A stretch of DNA of 64,000 nt from assembly GCF_021044425.1 (NCBI RefSeq), contig NZ_JAJNEC010000005.1:806001-870000 (forward strand). Reading direction: 5' to 3'. Below, one piece after another: positions 8,879 to 17,452 of this stretch. A program made the translations under genes and the position numbers. The notes below the pieces were generated by a model. That model searched no databases. It was not told where the DNA came from and was given only the letters and a program-made list of their open reading frames with translations. This DNA comes from Niabella pedocola (lineage in GTDB: Bacteria; Bacteroidota; Bacteroidia; Chitinophagales; Chitinophagaceae). The first letter of the stretch is position 1; each line of letters begins with the position of its first letter.

Positions 8879-9832
8879 ATGCAATACATAGATCTTACTC
8901 GTCCCAATATTATAGCTGCAAAAGATGTGCATTTTAGTTTCATGAGCTACATAATAAAGAAGAAACTCTTAGGAACAGGATATAGCGGGCTTCCACCAAA
9001 GTCTAATATGAATCAAATAAATAAGGTTTCTGGGGTTAAAGCAAGTATCCATAATTTTTTGATCAAAGATGATAATCTGAGAGATGTGCTAATTGGTTCG
9101 CCAGACGTGCTTGAAAAGATTAAGGATAAATTTAGTTCAAGGGGAGAAAAAAAGTCACTTAATCTTTTACTTAACTACGACTCGTGGTGTGTAACAAAAT
9201 CAGATTCAACGTATAGATTTTACAACGCATATAATTTGGCTGAGAACCTGGACATTCCTACATGCATTTACTGTAACCGAATTTACACAAAAACTGTCAC
9301 TTCTGAATTGGGGAAGAAAGTGACACGACCAACATTTGACCATTGGTTTCCCCAAAGCGAATATCCTTTATTAGCTTTATCATTTCATAATTTGATTCCG
9401 AGTTGTTCTGTTTGTAATAGTGGAGTTAAGGGAAGTGCCACCTTTAGTCTGAATACTCATTTTCACCCATATTATAAGTATCCTGGTGCCACTTTTGATT
9501 ACAAGTTTAGTTATACACTCAACGCTTTAAGAAAGTATCAGTTTAGAATAAAAACTCCGAATAGTTTTTCAGAAAACTCTGTAAAAGCGTTCGCTCTTGA
9601 AGATATCTTTAAAGCACATGAGGACGAAATTTCTGATTTGATTAGAATAAAAGAGACTTATTCTGATAGATATATTCAAATTCTTGAAGATAGTGTTTTA
9701 AAAACGGTGCGAGTAAGCAAAAAGGAAGTTTATCGTTTGGCGTTTGGCGTTCACTTCCATGAAAAAGATTTTGACCGGCGCCCGTTAAGTAAAATGAAAA
9801 AAGATATTCTAACAGAATTAGGTGTTATATAA
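8879..9832 (+). CDS. HNH endonuclease, Septu PtuB-like
   Basis: 317 aa from ATG 8879, one base after the ATPase stop. A TTG start at 8849 would overlap that gene and is less likely. The HNH core is clear: C129-x2-C132, then D154-H155 in FDHWFP, N171 in HNLIPS, C176-x2-C179-N180 and K184. The two CxxC pairs should hold a structural zinc, and H155 and N171 are the expected catalytic residues. The layout DHWFPQSEYPLLALSFHNLIPSC resembles PtuB-type nucleases. It is longer than typical PtuB, with about 120 extra N-terminal and 130 extra C-terminal residues of unknown role. Low GC and tight coupling to the ATPase gene mark it as the effector of one system. Confidence 0.85.
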   Translation: MQYIDLTRPNIIAAKDVHFSFMSYIIKKKLLGTGYSGLPPKSNMNQINKVSGVKASIHNFLIKDDNLRDVLIGSPDVLEKIKDKFSSRGEKKSLNLLLNYDSWCVTKSDSTYRFYNAYNLAENLDIPTCIYCNRIYTKTVTSELGKKVTRPTFDHWFPQSEYPLLALSFHNLIPSCSVCNSGVKGSATFSLNTHFHPYYKYPGATFDYKFSYTLNALRKYQFRIKTPNSFSENSVKAFALEDIFKAHEDEISDLIRIKETYSDRYIQILEDSVLKTVRVSKKEVYRLAFGVHFHEKDFDRRPLSKMKKDILTELGVI

Positions 9833-10117
9833 TAAACATCAACAAAGAATTTGATATGATAGAATCAAATACTCACTTTCTATTACAACTAAGGTAGTCC
9901 TGAAAACGAATAGTCATATTCAAACTGCTCACCATCTACTCTATTTCAAAAAATCTACTTTTGAAGCCAGGGAACAAAATGTTACATAAATTGATTCCGG
10001 TAGAAGTAGACACTACACCTGCTTTCTATGTGAGAAATGTATCCTAAATGTAAGTACCCCCTTTTTCAGACAGCTATAAGTGTTAACCGATTTATGGGCA
10101 TATTCAATCTATCGTAC
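9833..10117. other. Convergent spacer, nothing recognised
   Basis: About 285 bases between the ends of the HNH gene and the STAND gene. No gene, tRNA or strong terminator hairpin is visible. A short open frame from 10037 overlaps the STAND gene's 3' end and is a shadow. Confidence 0.5.
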
Positions 10118-13100
10118 TTAATCCGGATCCTTAAAATCCCTTCGCCTCTCTTGCGTGATACGCTCTCTTTCGCCGACGATCTTCTTTTCAAAGAAGTGCT
10201 TATGCTCAGTATAGGCGCTTTGTCGTGGAAGACTGTTGATCATTGTTATTATTTGCTCATAAAACTTAATACGGTCAAGTAATTGGGGCACCCAACTGCC
10301 AATAGTACTACTAGTCCGGTAAAAATGGATCCGACTGACAAAATTCACATCTTTATTGAGTATCAAAAACCCTTTTAAGTGTTCAATAAAATCATTTCGG
10401 TAACTTTCAAAGACAAGTGTTAACAGAATTTGAATCATTCCGTTATTTTGAGCATAAAATTCGATCAGCTTTGATAAGGTTGCCTTTACTTTTTGAGTGG
10501 TTGCTTCGGGAAATGATTCTCGAAATGCAAACAGATTTTCGATATCACTAGTCTGAATATACACAGTATCCTTCTTAACAGCTACTTCCGCCATGATCTC
10601 CTCTATAACTTCCTGGTAGTTGTCCAGCTCCCAGACAGAATTCAGTGTCAGTCTATCGAAAGCTAAGGTTGCGGTATAATCAAAACCAATTTTACCGGAC
10701 TTTAATGATCGAATCAAGAACTTCCAATCATACGATAAAAGTAACCCAAGCTCTTTCCCATTGTGATCATAATGTTGAACATAGCGCTTTTGACAGATGT
10801 AGATATCTTCGAGTAGCTGCATATGCTTACTAAAATGCACAATATTCTTCCTGCAAAAATCACGACCAAGATCCCAGGACATCTCTCCCCGTCTTGAGTA
10901 AACGATCTGGCTGAGATAGGTGATAATATTATGACCTTTTAATTTTCTTTGTCTGGGGTTATTCTTTTGAAGTTGCTCGAAAGAGAGTTGAAACTTTAAA
11001 TAGGCGCTCATATCAAAACAGACAGACTGAGTAGTATCTGTTTGGAGTACAACAATCACACTCTCTAAGAGTTGAGTAAAAATATCTGGTTCCGCCACTG
11101 CGGAAGCCAGTTGCATGATCCAGGCATCCCGGTCTGCCAACTCACTATCCCGGATCAAGGCAAGTAATTTTCTAGCAGAAATCAACCGCTCCTGTAGAGA
11201 ATACTGAAGCATTTGCTTATCCAACTTAAAGGATAGATCTTTTTTGAAATAGAGTTCTACTGCCTTTTTATAATGGGTCTTATTGATACCGCCTATAATT
11301 CCATACATATCTGACATCCCACGGTCAAGACTCCAATTTGATCCATTCTCCTGCAACGCCAATACTTCACTTACTCTCAGTATCCACATCTTTATCTCGA
11401 GCCATGTTTTGCTTTTAAGCGTACGTTTCAAATGACTCCATCTATATTTATTCTGCTTTTCAACGCTAATGTCCCTATCATATGGCTTACCATTTAAAAG
11501 GGCATGAATCATTAATACTTCAGATTGCTCAAATCGTTTGCTACCTCTAAGACCACTAACGTTTTTTTGTTTCAATCGTTCTTTGAGATCCATAACCCAA
11601 ACGCAGCGATTAAATTGGAGTTCAGATAATTTTTTTAATATCAGGTTAAAAAAAGGAACCATTGCCCGATAAACTTCAGAATCCATGTCCCCACCGGGAT
11701 AGACCAACACTTTCATGAGATCAGTAGCCAGAATTTTGTCCACATCAAAATGCTTAACACCAATTTTTAGCAGGCGTTCTCTTAAAGCCAATAACTCAGG
11801 TGTATTTGCCATTTTGAAATCCACCCAAGAAAGATGGATGCCTTTAGAGGCGCTATCATCCTTAAATTGCCATTTCAGCAATTTTGTAGCAACTACCAAA
11901 GCGACACCCGCTACAATCTGTTGTTGAAGCTCGCTATCGGCCGGGTCTTCCAATACGTCGAGCAACAAATTTTGGCGCCGGTAATCAGCAAATTCCGCTT
12001 CGGTAGCTCGGAAACTAAACAGTTCTTTTATCGCATACAAAAAGTAAGGCATTAATGCGGAGTCCTTCGCTACTAATTCGATAGCAAGCTCAATTGAGGC
12101 TTTGAGTGATTCATTCGGATGACACCAGAATGGAACCAGTAGCTCCAAATAAGGTTGAGGATTTTGGTGAACATTCTGCTCCATCCTAAAAGATAACTTG
12201 TGAACACCCTTAGATTCCTGTGCATTGATCCAGTCCTGAATAAACACCAGGGTTTCGTTTCTCCTGTAAAACCAGAACATTGAGTAAAATTCGTAGATGT
12301 CAGCGCTCTCGCTTAATTGCTGTCGAAGGTAGTCCAGGTGCGGCATACTAAGCTTTTGAATAAGCTCATCGCCAAAAGTGTTATTCACATCGATTAGGGC
12401 ATGCTGTCCCTCACGGGCATATTGACTAAAGAAAGTAGTCATCCATTTACCTAAATCGATTAGCCCGCGACCACCCTCTAGGAAACATCTATAAAATGCG
12501 AAAGTCCCCAAAGGTTGATCTTGAGGCTTTGCAAGGTCGTTTTCAAAAAGATTGATCATTTCTGAGGAGTGAAGTTTTTCCAACATACTCCATAAGTCAT
12601 TCTTTTCAATACCGAACTGTTCCTTTAATGTATTATGAATGTCGTCATCACGTTTTTCCAGTCGTTGGAAAAACCAGACGATAGCAATGGCTTGAATAGC
12701 GAGTGGTTCCTTGATCCAATGCAAATCACCAGCAGCTTTATTAAAATACTTCTGATAAAGTAGTACAGGGTTGTCCAAGAACTTTTGGGATCCACCCCTC
12801 TCTACTGCTTGAGTCGCCATCATCGCCAGGCGGGCGTTGCCTTTGGCTAACTCAACAACCCTCCGTTTAAAAGTATAAGACCTTTTCAACCAGGGTTGAT
12901 CATTAGTTATGATCGTTTCTATATCTCCATCCTTCATTTCATTAACCGTCATACGCTGCCACTGTATTTCAGCATCTTCAAGGGTTTCTGTTACTTTTCC
13001 ACTTGCATAATCCCTCGCTGTTACTATTACTTTGATGGTATTGATCCTTGGACGTTTTATATAGGAAAGAATAGACGACAAATCATCGATAGATCGATTT

Positions 13101-13903
13101 ATATCATCTAGTAAAACGACATAACTACAAGTGCCTGAAAAAATGGAGTTCAAGTCATCATAGATGGGTATAGCGGAGGACTGGATCACAAGTGGGCAAA
13201 ATCCTTCCTCTCGCATATTTTCCAGCAATTGAACCGCCAGCTTTGACTTGCCTACCCCTGATGGACCATAGATTGCCAGTACATCTGTCCGTGTCAGTAA
13301 ATTTAGGCAAGTTTTTAATTCGTCCTTTCTAGCGACGAAGGAATTGATCAGTGACGGCTGATAACCTTGAGTCGATTTTGATAAATAATGTGGCAGGTCA
13401 TAGATATCCGCTTTCAGCACTTGAATACCAAGGTAACATCCGAGCAATGTAGGATGCCGCTCAAGTTTGAGTGGTAGATTATCTATATTCAAGATCTCAA
13501 GCTCAATGGTTTTGCTGAAGCTCTTAGCATACAGAACCAGTTTTTTATGTTCAGCCACCGTGATCTTGCTGGTACAGGCGAGAATAATCCTCTTAATATT
13601 GCGTGCTTCAATGCCAGTAACTTTTTGATCAAAACAATGACAAATATCTCCTTTAAGTTTGTTAAAGAAAGTAATGCCAGTAGGCAATTTTTCCTTCGTA
13701 GTAGATTCAACAAAAATGTACCTATCGCCGTCTATAAAGAATGCATCTGGCCCACCTTTGCGGGTCTTATCCTTACCAACTACTAGCCCTGGAGCGCCCA
13801 TAAACTTGTAGCCTTCCATATATAAGAGATAGGAGATCAACCTTTCAAACGTCGCTTGGTTAACTGCGGCTAACGCCGATTGGATGTGAATTGTATAGTT
13901 CAT
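10118..13903 (-). CDS. STAND ATPase with N-terminal nuclease-like domain, Avs-like
   Basis: 1261 aa from the ATG at 13903; a start at 13972 would add 23 unconvincing residues. Residues 1-170 resemble a PD-(D/E)xK restriction-endonuclease fold: GGPDAFF (Pro52-Asp53), then FVESTTKEK with Glu66 and Lys70. The ESTTK spacing departs from strict ExK, so catalytic activity is uncertain. Walker A GPSGVGKS lies at 213-220 and Walker B YVVLLDDINR at 261-270, followed by a STAND/NACHT-type helical region (about 300-450) and 800 residues of helical repeats without recognisable motif. Large NTPases with an effector at the N-terminus and a repeat sensor at the C-terminus are known anti-phage proteins (AVAST/bNACHT class). 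It is adjacent to and convergent with the Septu-like pair. Specific subtype not assigned. Confidence 0.82.
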   Translation of the reverse strand: MNYTIHIQSALAAVNQATFERLISYLLYMEGYKFMGAPGLVVGKDKTRKGGPDAFFIDGDRYIFVESTTKEKLPTGITFFNKLKGDICHCFDQKVTGIEARNIKRIILACTSKITVAEHKKLVLYAKSFSKTIELEILNIDNLPLKLERHPTLLGCYLGIQVLKADIYDLPHYLSKSTQGYQPSLINSFVARKDELKTCLNLLTRTDVLAIYGPSGVGKSKLAVQLLENMREEGFCPLVIQSSAIPIYDDLNSIFSGTCSYVVLLDDINRSIDDLSSILSYIKRPRINTIKVIVTARDYASGKVTETLEDAEIQWQRMTVNEMKDGDIETIITNDQPWLKRSYTFKRRVVELAKGNARLAMMATQAVERGGSQKFLDNPVLLYQKYFNKAAGDLHWIKEPLAIQAIAIVWFFQRLEKRDDDIHNTLKEQFGIEKNDLWSMLEKLHSSEMINLFENDLAKPQDQPLGTFAFYRCFLEGGRGLIDLGKWMTTFFSQYAREGQHALIDVNNTFGDELIQKLSMPHLDYLRQQLSESADIYEFYSMFWFYRRNETLVFIQDWINAQESKGVHKLSFRMEQNVHQNPQPYLELLVPFWCHPNESLKASIELAIELVAKDSALMPYFLYAIKELFSFRATEAEFADYRRQNLLLDVLEDPADSELQQQIVAGVALVVATKLLKWQFKDDSASKGIHLSWVDFKMANTPELLALRERLLKIGVKHFDVDKILATDLMKVLVYPGGDMDSEVYRAMVPFFNLILKKLSELQFNRCVWVMDLKERLKQKNVSGLRGSKRFEQSEVLMIHALLNGKPYDRDISVEKQNKYRWSHLKRTLKSKTWLEIKMWILRVSEVLALQENGSNWSLDRGMSDMYGIIGGINKTHYKKAVELYFKKDLSFKLDKQMLQYSLQERLISARKLLALIRDSELADRDAWIMQLASAVAEPDIFTQLLESVIVVLQTDTTQSVCFDMSAYLKFQLSFEQLQKNNPRQRKLKGHNIITYLSQIVYSRRGEMSWDLGRDFCRKNIVHFSKHMQLLEDIYICQKRYVQHYDHNGKELGLLLSYDWKFLIRSLKSGKIGFDYTATLAFDRLTLNSVWELDNYQEVIEEIMAEVAVKKDTVYIQTSDIENLFAFRESFPEATTQKVKATLSKLIEFYAQNNGMIQILLTLVFESYRNDFIEHLKGFLILNKDVNFVSRIHFYRTSSTIGSWVPQLLDRIKFYEQIITMINSLPRQSAYTEHKHFFEKKIVGERERITQERRRDFKDPD

Positions 13904-13935
13904 ATTCGTATGCAAATTAATGAATAATGTCTTGA

Positions 13936-14136
13936 TTATGCAGCTAGAAGCTTGCATTTTAAAGAGTTCCAAACTTGTTTACCAATTAATCCAATAGGCT
14001 GTTGGATTATTACCTCGGTTTCTATGTCAATTAAATCAACCACAAGCTTTACCGTCATTTCCATTTCTTCCGGCTCACTTTCAGCAATCATCAATTCAAG
14101 CGCCACTAGGGTTATCAGCGATCCGGTGGGAGCCAA
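13936..14136 (-). CDS. Possible small acidic protein upstream of STAND gene
   Basis: Up to 66 aa (TTG start at 14136) or 51 aa (ATG at 14091), ending 32 bp before the STAND start on the same strand. The minus-strand product is acidic and Leu/Ile/Val-rich (AESEPEEMEMTVKLVVDLID) and would be in an operon position. No family is recognised. The reverse frame is also open, so it may be chance. It would be interesting if real, as small partner proteins accompany some NTPase defence genes. Confidence 0.28.
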   Translation of the reverse strand: MAPTGSLITLVALELMIAESEPEEMEMTVKLVVDLIDIETEVIIQQPIGLIGKQVWNSLKCKLLAA

Positions 14137-14291
14137 TGACTAGAATTATCTTGAGAGTATAAATTCAACCTTTCCAAACTACCGAGAAAAACTCAGGAAT
14201 AATCGGTTTCTATAACTGGTCCCAGGTATTGCCGACCGACAAAAAGCAAATACTTTCCCCAGTTCTAGTATACCGCATACTGCCCCCTACC

Positions 14292-14390
14292 GATACAGCA
14301 ACGATATACGAAGGATACAGCCAGGATATAGCCAGGATACAGAAACGATATACAAAGGATATACAAACGATACAGAAAGGATACAGAAAA
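14292..14390. repeat. Nine-unit array of 11-bp GATA repeats
   Basis: GATA occurs at 14292, 14303, 14314, 14325, 14336, 14347, 14358, 14369 and 14380, an exact 11-bp period for nine units. Consensus of a unit is GATAYASMMAS (for example GATACAGAAAG, GATATACAAAC). Not divisible by three, so not coding. It is followed after 10 bp by a second array with a 10-bp period. Confidence 0.9.
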
Positions 14391-14400
14391 TAGGCGTTTT

Positions 14401-14500
14401 GCGGTCACAAGGGATCAGAAGGGGTCAGAAGAGATCAGGAAGGATCATAAGGGATCATAAGGGGTCAAAAGGGATCAAAAGGGATCAATAGGGATCAAAA
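14401..14500. repeat. Ten-unit array of 10-bp GGGATCAAAA repeats
   Basis: Ten consecutive decamers fit GGGRTCANAA with only scattered changes; TC falls at every tenth base from 14405 to 14495. The period equals about one DNA helical turn, so every GATC-like core faces the same side. The array ends 75 bp before the DUF6266 start codon. Confidence 0.9.
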
Positions 14501-14574
14501 AAATAAAACAGCCCTTTAATACCCCAATTTTATGTAAGCAAACATTCTTTTATTCATTTTTAAAAATTAAAACT

Positions 14575-15210
14575 ATGGGAAGAGTCACCAATTCCATTTT
14601 AAGCGGCACCTCCGGCCGCACCGGGCGTATTATTATCGCCAACGTTCATGGTGTGGAAATAAGCCGCATCCGGCCTTTGAAGCGCAACACGATTACCGAA
14701 CCGCAAATCGCTCACCGGGACCTGTTTCGCTTTGCAGTAGCCTTTTTAGGCCTGTACAAGTCCTTTGCACGCCTGTTCTTTGGCAAGCGCAAAGGGCTGG
14801 TAACACCCTATAACCAGGCACAGGCCAATGTAATGGAAAGCATCAGGCTTGGCAGCGGCGATGTAGTCATCAACTACAACAAAGTGCTTATTTCGAAGGG
14901 TACCCTGCTGGACATGATTCCCGGCAGTATCAGTGCAGGGGCGGCACAGGCCATTACGGTTACCTGGACCAATAATGCACCGCCGGCCAGCACTAATGAA
15001 AGCGACCTGTGCACCGTTTTTGTTTACGTGCCATCGCGCAGGGACGGACAGCTTTTTAGCGGGGTAGCAGCGCGCCTGGCAGGCACTGCTACGGTAAACC
15101 TGCTGCCCCTTTACGCAGGCGAGGAAGTGCATGTATGGGCGACCTTTACCGACGAGGGAGCCACTGAGGCCTGTAATTCCAAATACATGGGCTCCGTAAC
15201 ACTTACCTGA
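14575..15210 (+). CDS. DUF6266 family protein
   Basis: 211 aa. The N-terminus GRVTNSILSGTSGRTGRIII is typical of DUF6266, a family found in Bacteroidota, often in several copies per genome, with no known function. The remainder has a helical section (PQIAHRDLFRFAVAFLGLYK) and a C-terminal beta-rich region (ITVTWTNNAPPAST, VFVYVPS, EEVHVWATFTDEG). No signal peptide is evident. GC content is like the core genome, unlike the STAND and ATPase genes to its left. A terminator follows at once. The twin phased arrays lie directly upstream and may include its control region. Confidence 0.85.
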   Translation: MGRVTNSILSGTSGRTGRIIIANVHGVEISRIRPLKRNTITEPQIAHRDLFRFAVAFLGLYKSFARLFFGKRKGLVTPYNQAQANVMESIRLGSGDVVINYNKVLISKGTLLDMIPGSISAGAAQAITVTWTNNAPPASTNESDLCTVFVYVPSRRDGQLFSGVAARLAGTATVNLLPLYAGEEVHVWATFTDEGATEACNSKYMGSVTLT

Positions 15211-15232
15211 TTCTTTTTTGAAAAAAAACCGT

Positions 15233-15265
15233 TGCCGGGGGTATTGTATATACCTCCGGCATTTT
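15233..15265 (+). terminator. Rho-independent terminator after DUF6266 gene
   Basis: Inverted repeat TGCCGGGGGTA / TACCTCCGGCA (15233-15243 and 15251-15261, one G-U pair) with a 7-nt loop, followed by TTTT. It lies 23 nt past the stop codon. Confidence 0.65.
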
Positions 15266-15357
15266 GCTGTATATCCATGCCCGGGTTAAAAACAATGATC
15301 ACTTTACAAATTAAATAGGGCGCATTTCAATTTTTCGCTTTGACAAACTTTTTTTTA

Positions 15358-15628
15358 ATCGTCATTTCGAGTTTTTAATTTACGTTGTAAAATCAATGAG
15401 CCTATGACATCATATTCTTTCGTCACCCTGACCGGAGTGGAAGGGTCTCTTATGCACGGACAGTCTGACATCAAAGAGATGCCTCGGCTCCACTTTGCTG
15501 CACCCGGCATGACGAAAGTATAATCGGTGTTCAATGTATAATTTAATCTGTCATTGGCAAGCGAGGCGGGAAATCTCACTCTTAAAGAAGAAGATTTCTC
15601 TCCCGCCGGGCGGGATCGAAATGACGAT
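15358..15628. mobile_element. MITE-like element with 13-bp terminal inverted repeats
   Basis: Perfect terminal inverted repeats ATCGTCATTTCGA (15358-15370) and TCGAAATGACGAT (15616-15628) enclose about 245 bp with no gene. Outside the repeats the flanks continue to match imperfectly (ATTTCAA-TTTTCGC on the left against its complement on the right), so the original element may be slightly longer. Ends of the type GTCATTTCGA are common in non-autonomous repeats of Bacteroidota. No target duplication was established. Confidence 0.6.
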
Positions 15629-15939
15629 TGCGAAAATTTGAAATATATCCAACTAAACATATAACATTTTATTATAATTAAAAGTATGTATATTCATAGT
15701 AATGTTTCCTTTTGCTGATCGATGAATACCGTATCATTTATAAACAGAACGGAAACGCGGTGCGCCTGCTGGTTATTTGATCAACATGCTTTCACCATTT
15801 GCAGTGCCATCCTTATGGCCGGTGAAACAGTTTATTGAAGGAGCAGTACAACACGCACCCTGTAACTACCATGCCGGAACTGAAATGAGCAAACCGGCTT
15901 TCGCGGAAAGCCCTTTTATAACCCTTTCAAACATCCAAC
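15629..15939. other. Spacer ahead of the small HTH gene
   Basis: No convincing gene. A short open frame from 15777 lacks recognisable content and runs into the HTH gene out of frame. No strong promoter was identified. Confidence 0.4.
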
Positions 15940-16197
15940 ATGGCAACCAAGGTAAATCTGTCCGTACATCAATTAGAGCTGCTGCAAAAAAAGTATGAGG
16001 CGTCTGATGCCTTTGAGCTCGTTAACAATAAAGCAATGATGCGTATGTCGCATATTTCTAAAAGCACGCTCTACCGGCTACGCACAGAAATGAATATACC
16101 CTATGTTAGAGTAGGCCGGCAAATCTTTTATATACGGGGAATGGTGATACGGCAGTTGTTGCTGCAACATGACGCGCTACCCTCAAAGCGGTCGTAG
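15940..16197 (+). CDS. Small HTH (excisionase/MerR-like) DNA-binding protein
   Basis: 85 aa. Residues about 38-80 fit the HTH_17 / excisionase type: MSHISKSTLYRLRTEMNIPYVRVGRQIFYIRG, where the first helices precede a basic wing (VGRQIFYIR). Proteins of this type serve as excisionases or small regulators in Bacteroidota mobile elements. No integrase is found in the window, so an orphan is likely. The last 40 codons are duplicated at 16942-17061 within the repeat array that follows. Start ATG 15940 is the only good one. Confidence 0.72.
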   Translation: MATKVNLSVHQLELLQKKYEASDAFELVNNKAMMRMSHISKSTLYRLRTEMNIPYVRVGRQIFYIRGMVIRQLLLQHDALPSKRS

Positions 16198-17452
16198 TTA
16201 CGGGAGGAACGAACCACGAAGACAGGAAGGCACCAAGAAACACAAAGAACAAAATCACCTTAGTGTTGCTTCGCGGATCTGCTGTCAGCGTCCCTTACAG
16301 GAGACGCCGACAGGAAGCAGGAAGAATAAAATCAACCTTACTGCTGCTTCGCGCCTTTGTGCCTTTGTGGCAAACACTCCGCCGCGTCTCTACCTCTTTG
16401 CGCCGTTGCGAGAAAACAAACCACAAGGACAGGAAGGCACTAAGAAACACAAAGAACAAAATCACCTTAGTGCTGCTTCGCGAATCTGCTGTCAGCGTCC
16501 CTTACAGCAGACGTCGACAGGAAGCAAAAAAATAAAATTGACCTTAGTGCTGCTTCGCGCCTTAGTGCCTTTGTGGCAAATACTCCGCCGCGTCTCTGCC
16601 TCTTTGCGCCGTTGCGAGAAAACGAACCACAAGGACAGGAAGCCACCAAGAAACACAAAGAACAAAATCACCTTAGCGTTGCTTCGCGAATCCTCTGTCA
16701 GCGCCCCTTACAGCAGACGCCGACAGGAAGCAAAAAAATAAAATCAACCTTAGTGCTGCTTCGCGCCTTAGTGCCTTTGTGGCAAACACTCCGCCGCGTC
16801 TCTGCTTCTTTGCGCCGTTGCGAGAAAAACGAACCACGAAGACGGGAAGGCAACAAGAAACACAAAGAACAAAATCACCTTAGTGTTGCTTCGCGGATCT
16901 GCTGTCAGCGTCCCTTCCAGGAGACGCCGACAGGAAGCAGGCTACGCATAGAAATGAATATACCCTATGTTAGAGTAGGCCGGCAAATCTTTTATATACG
17001 GGGACTGGTGATACGGCAGTTGTTGCTGCAACATGATGCGCTACCCACAAAGCGGTTGTAGTTCCGGGAGGAACGAACCACGAAGACAGGAAGGCACCAA
17101 GAAACACAAAGAATAAAATCAACCTTAGTGTTGCTTCGCGCCTTTGTGCCTTTGTGGCAAATACTCCGCCGCGTCTCTGCCTCTTTGCGCCGTTGCGAGA
17201 AAACGAACCACAAGGACAGGAAGACACCAAGAAACACAAAGAACAAAATCACCTTAGCGTTGCTTCGCGGATCTTCTGTCAGCGTCCCTTACAGGAGACG
17301 CCGACAGGAAGCACAATCACCTTAGTGCTGCTTCGCGTCTTTGTGCCTTTGTGGCCAATGACACACAACATTGCTCCGTATGAAAACTATTGACGAATGT
17401 CATTAATTTCTAAAATACAGCTGAATAGTTTTGCATCCTAAAATAAAACAAG
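16198..17452. repeat. 207-bp tandem repeat array with embedded gene fragment
   Basis: The segment starting GAACCACGAAGACAGG recurs at 16211, 16418, 16624, 16831, 17075 and 17205, so the period is 206-207 bp except where a gene fragment is inserted and in the last shortened unit. Each unit contains GTCAGCGTCCCTTACAG, a CGCCGACAGGAAGC stretch, and the dispersed words TTTGTGCCTTTGTGGCAAA and CTTTGCGCCGTTGCGAG. All long open frames here (several frames, both strands) arise because 207 is divisible by three; they are not genes. 17331-17452 holds nothing recognisable. Confidence 0.85.
16942..17061 (+). pseudogene. Duplicated 3' fragment of the small HTH gene
   Basis: About 40 codons (LRIEMNIPYVRVGRQIFYIR through a TAG stop) copy positions 16078-16197 at an offset of 864 bp with a few substitutions (T to I, M to L, S to T and S to L). 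No start or HTH core is present. The copy continues into the same downstream repeat sequence as the parent gene. Confidence 0.75.

Larger units (their letters stand above)
14137..14574. other. Spacer dominated by two phased short-repeat arrays
   Basis: No gene. 14137-14291 is unremarkable. 14292-14500 is filled by the two arrays listed separately, and 14501-14574 is the AT-rich leader of the DUF6266 gene. Confidence 0.6.

Noticed and set aside
6904..9832. Retron-associated PtuAB
   Set aside because: No reverse transcriptase and no msr/msd-like RNA structure was found upstream or downstream.
14292..14500. CRISPR or minisatellite coding region
   Set aside because: Units of 10 and 11 bp have no spacers and cannot encode a periodic peptide.
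16169..17393. Several long overlapping open frames in the 207-bp repeat array
   Set aside because: They exist because the period is divisible by three; they occur in multiple frames on both strands and carry the same noncoding words as other spacers.
6099..17452. Prophage or integrative element
   Set aside because: No integrase, portal, capsid, tail, relaxase or conjugation gene is present; the excisionase-like HTH alone is not enough.
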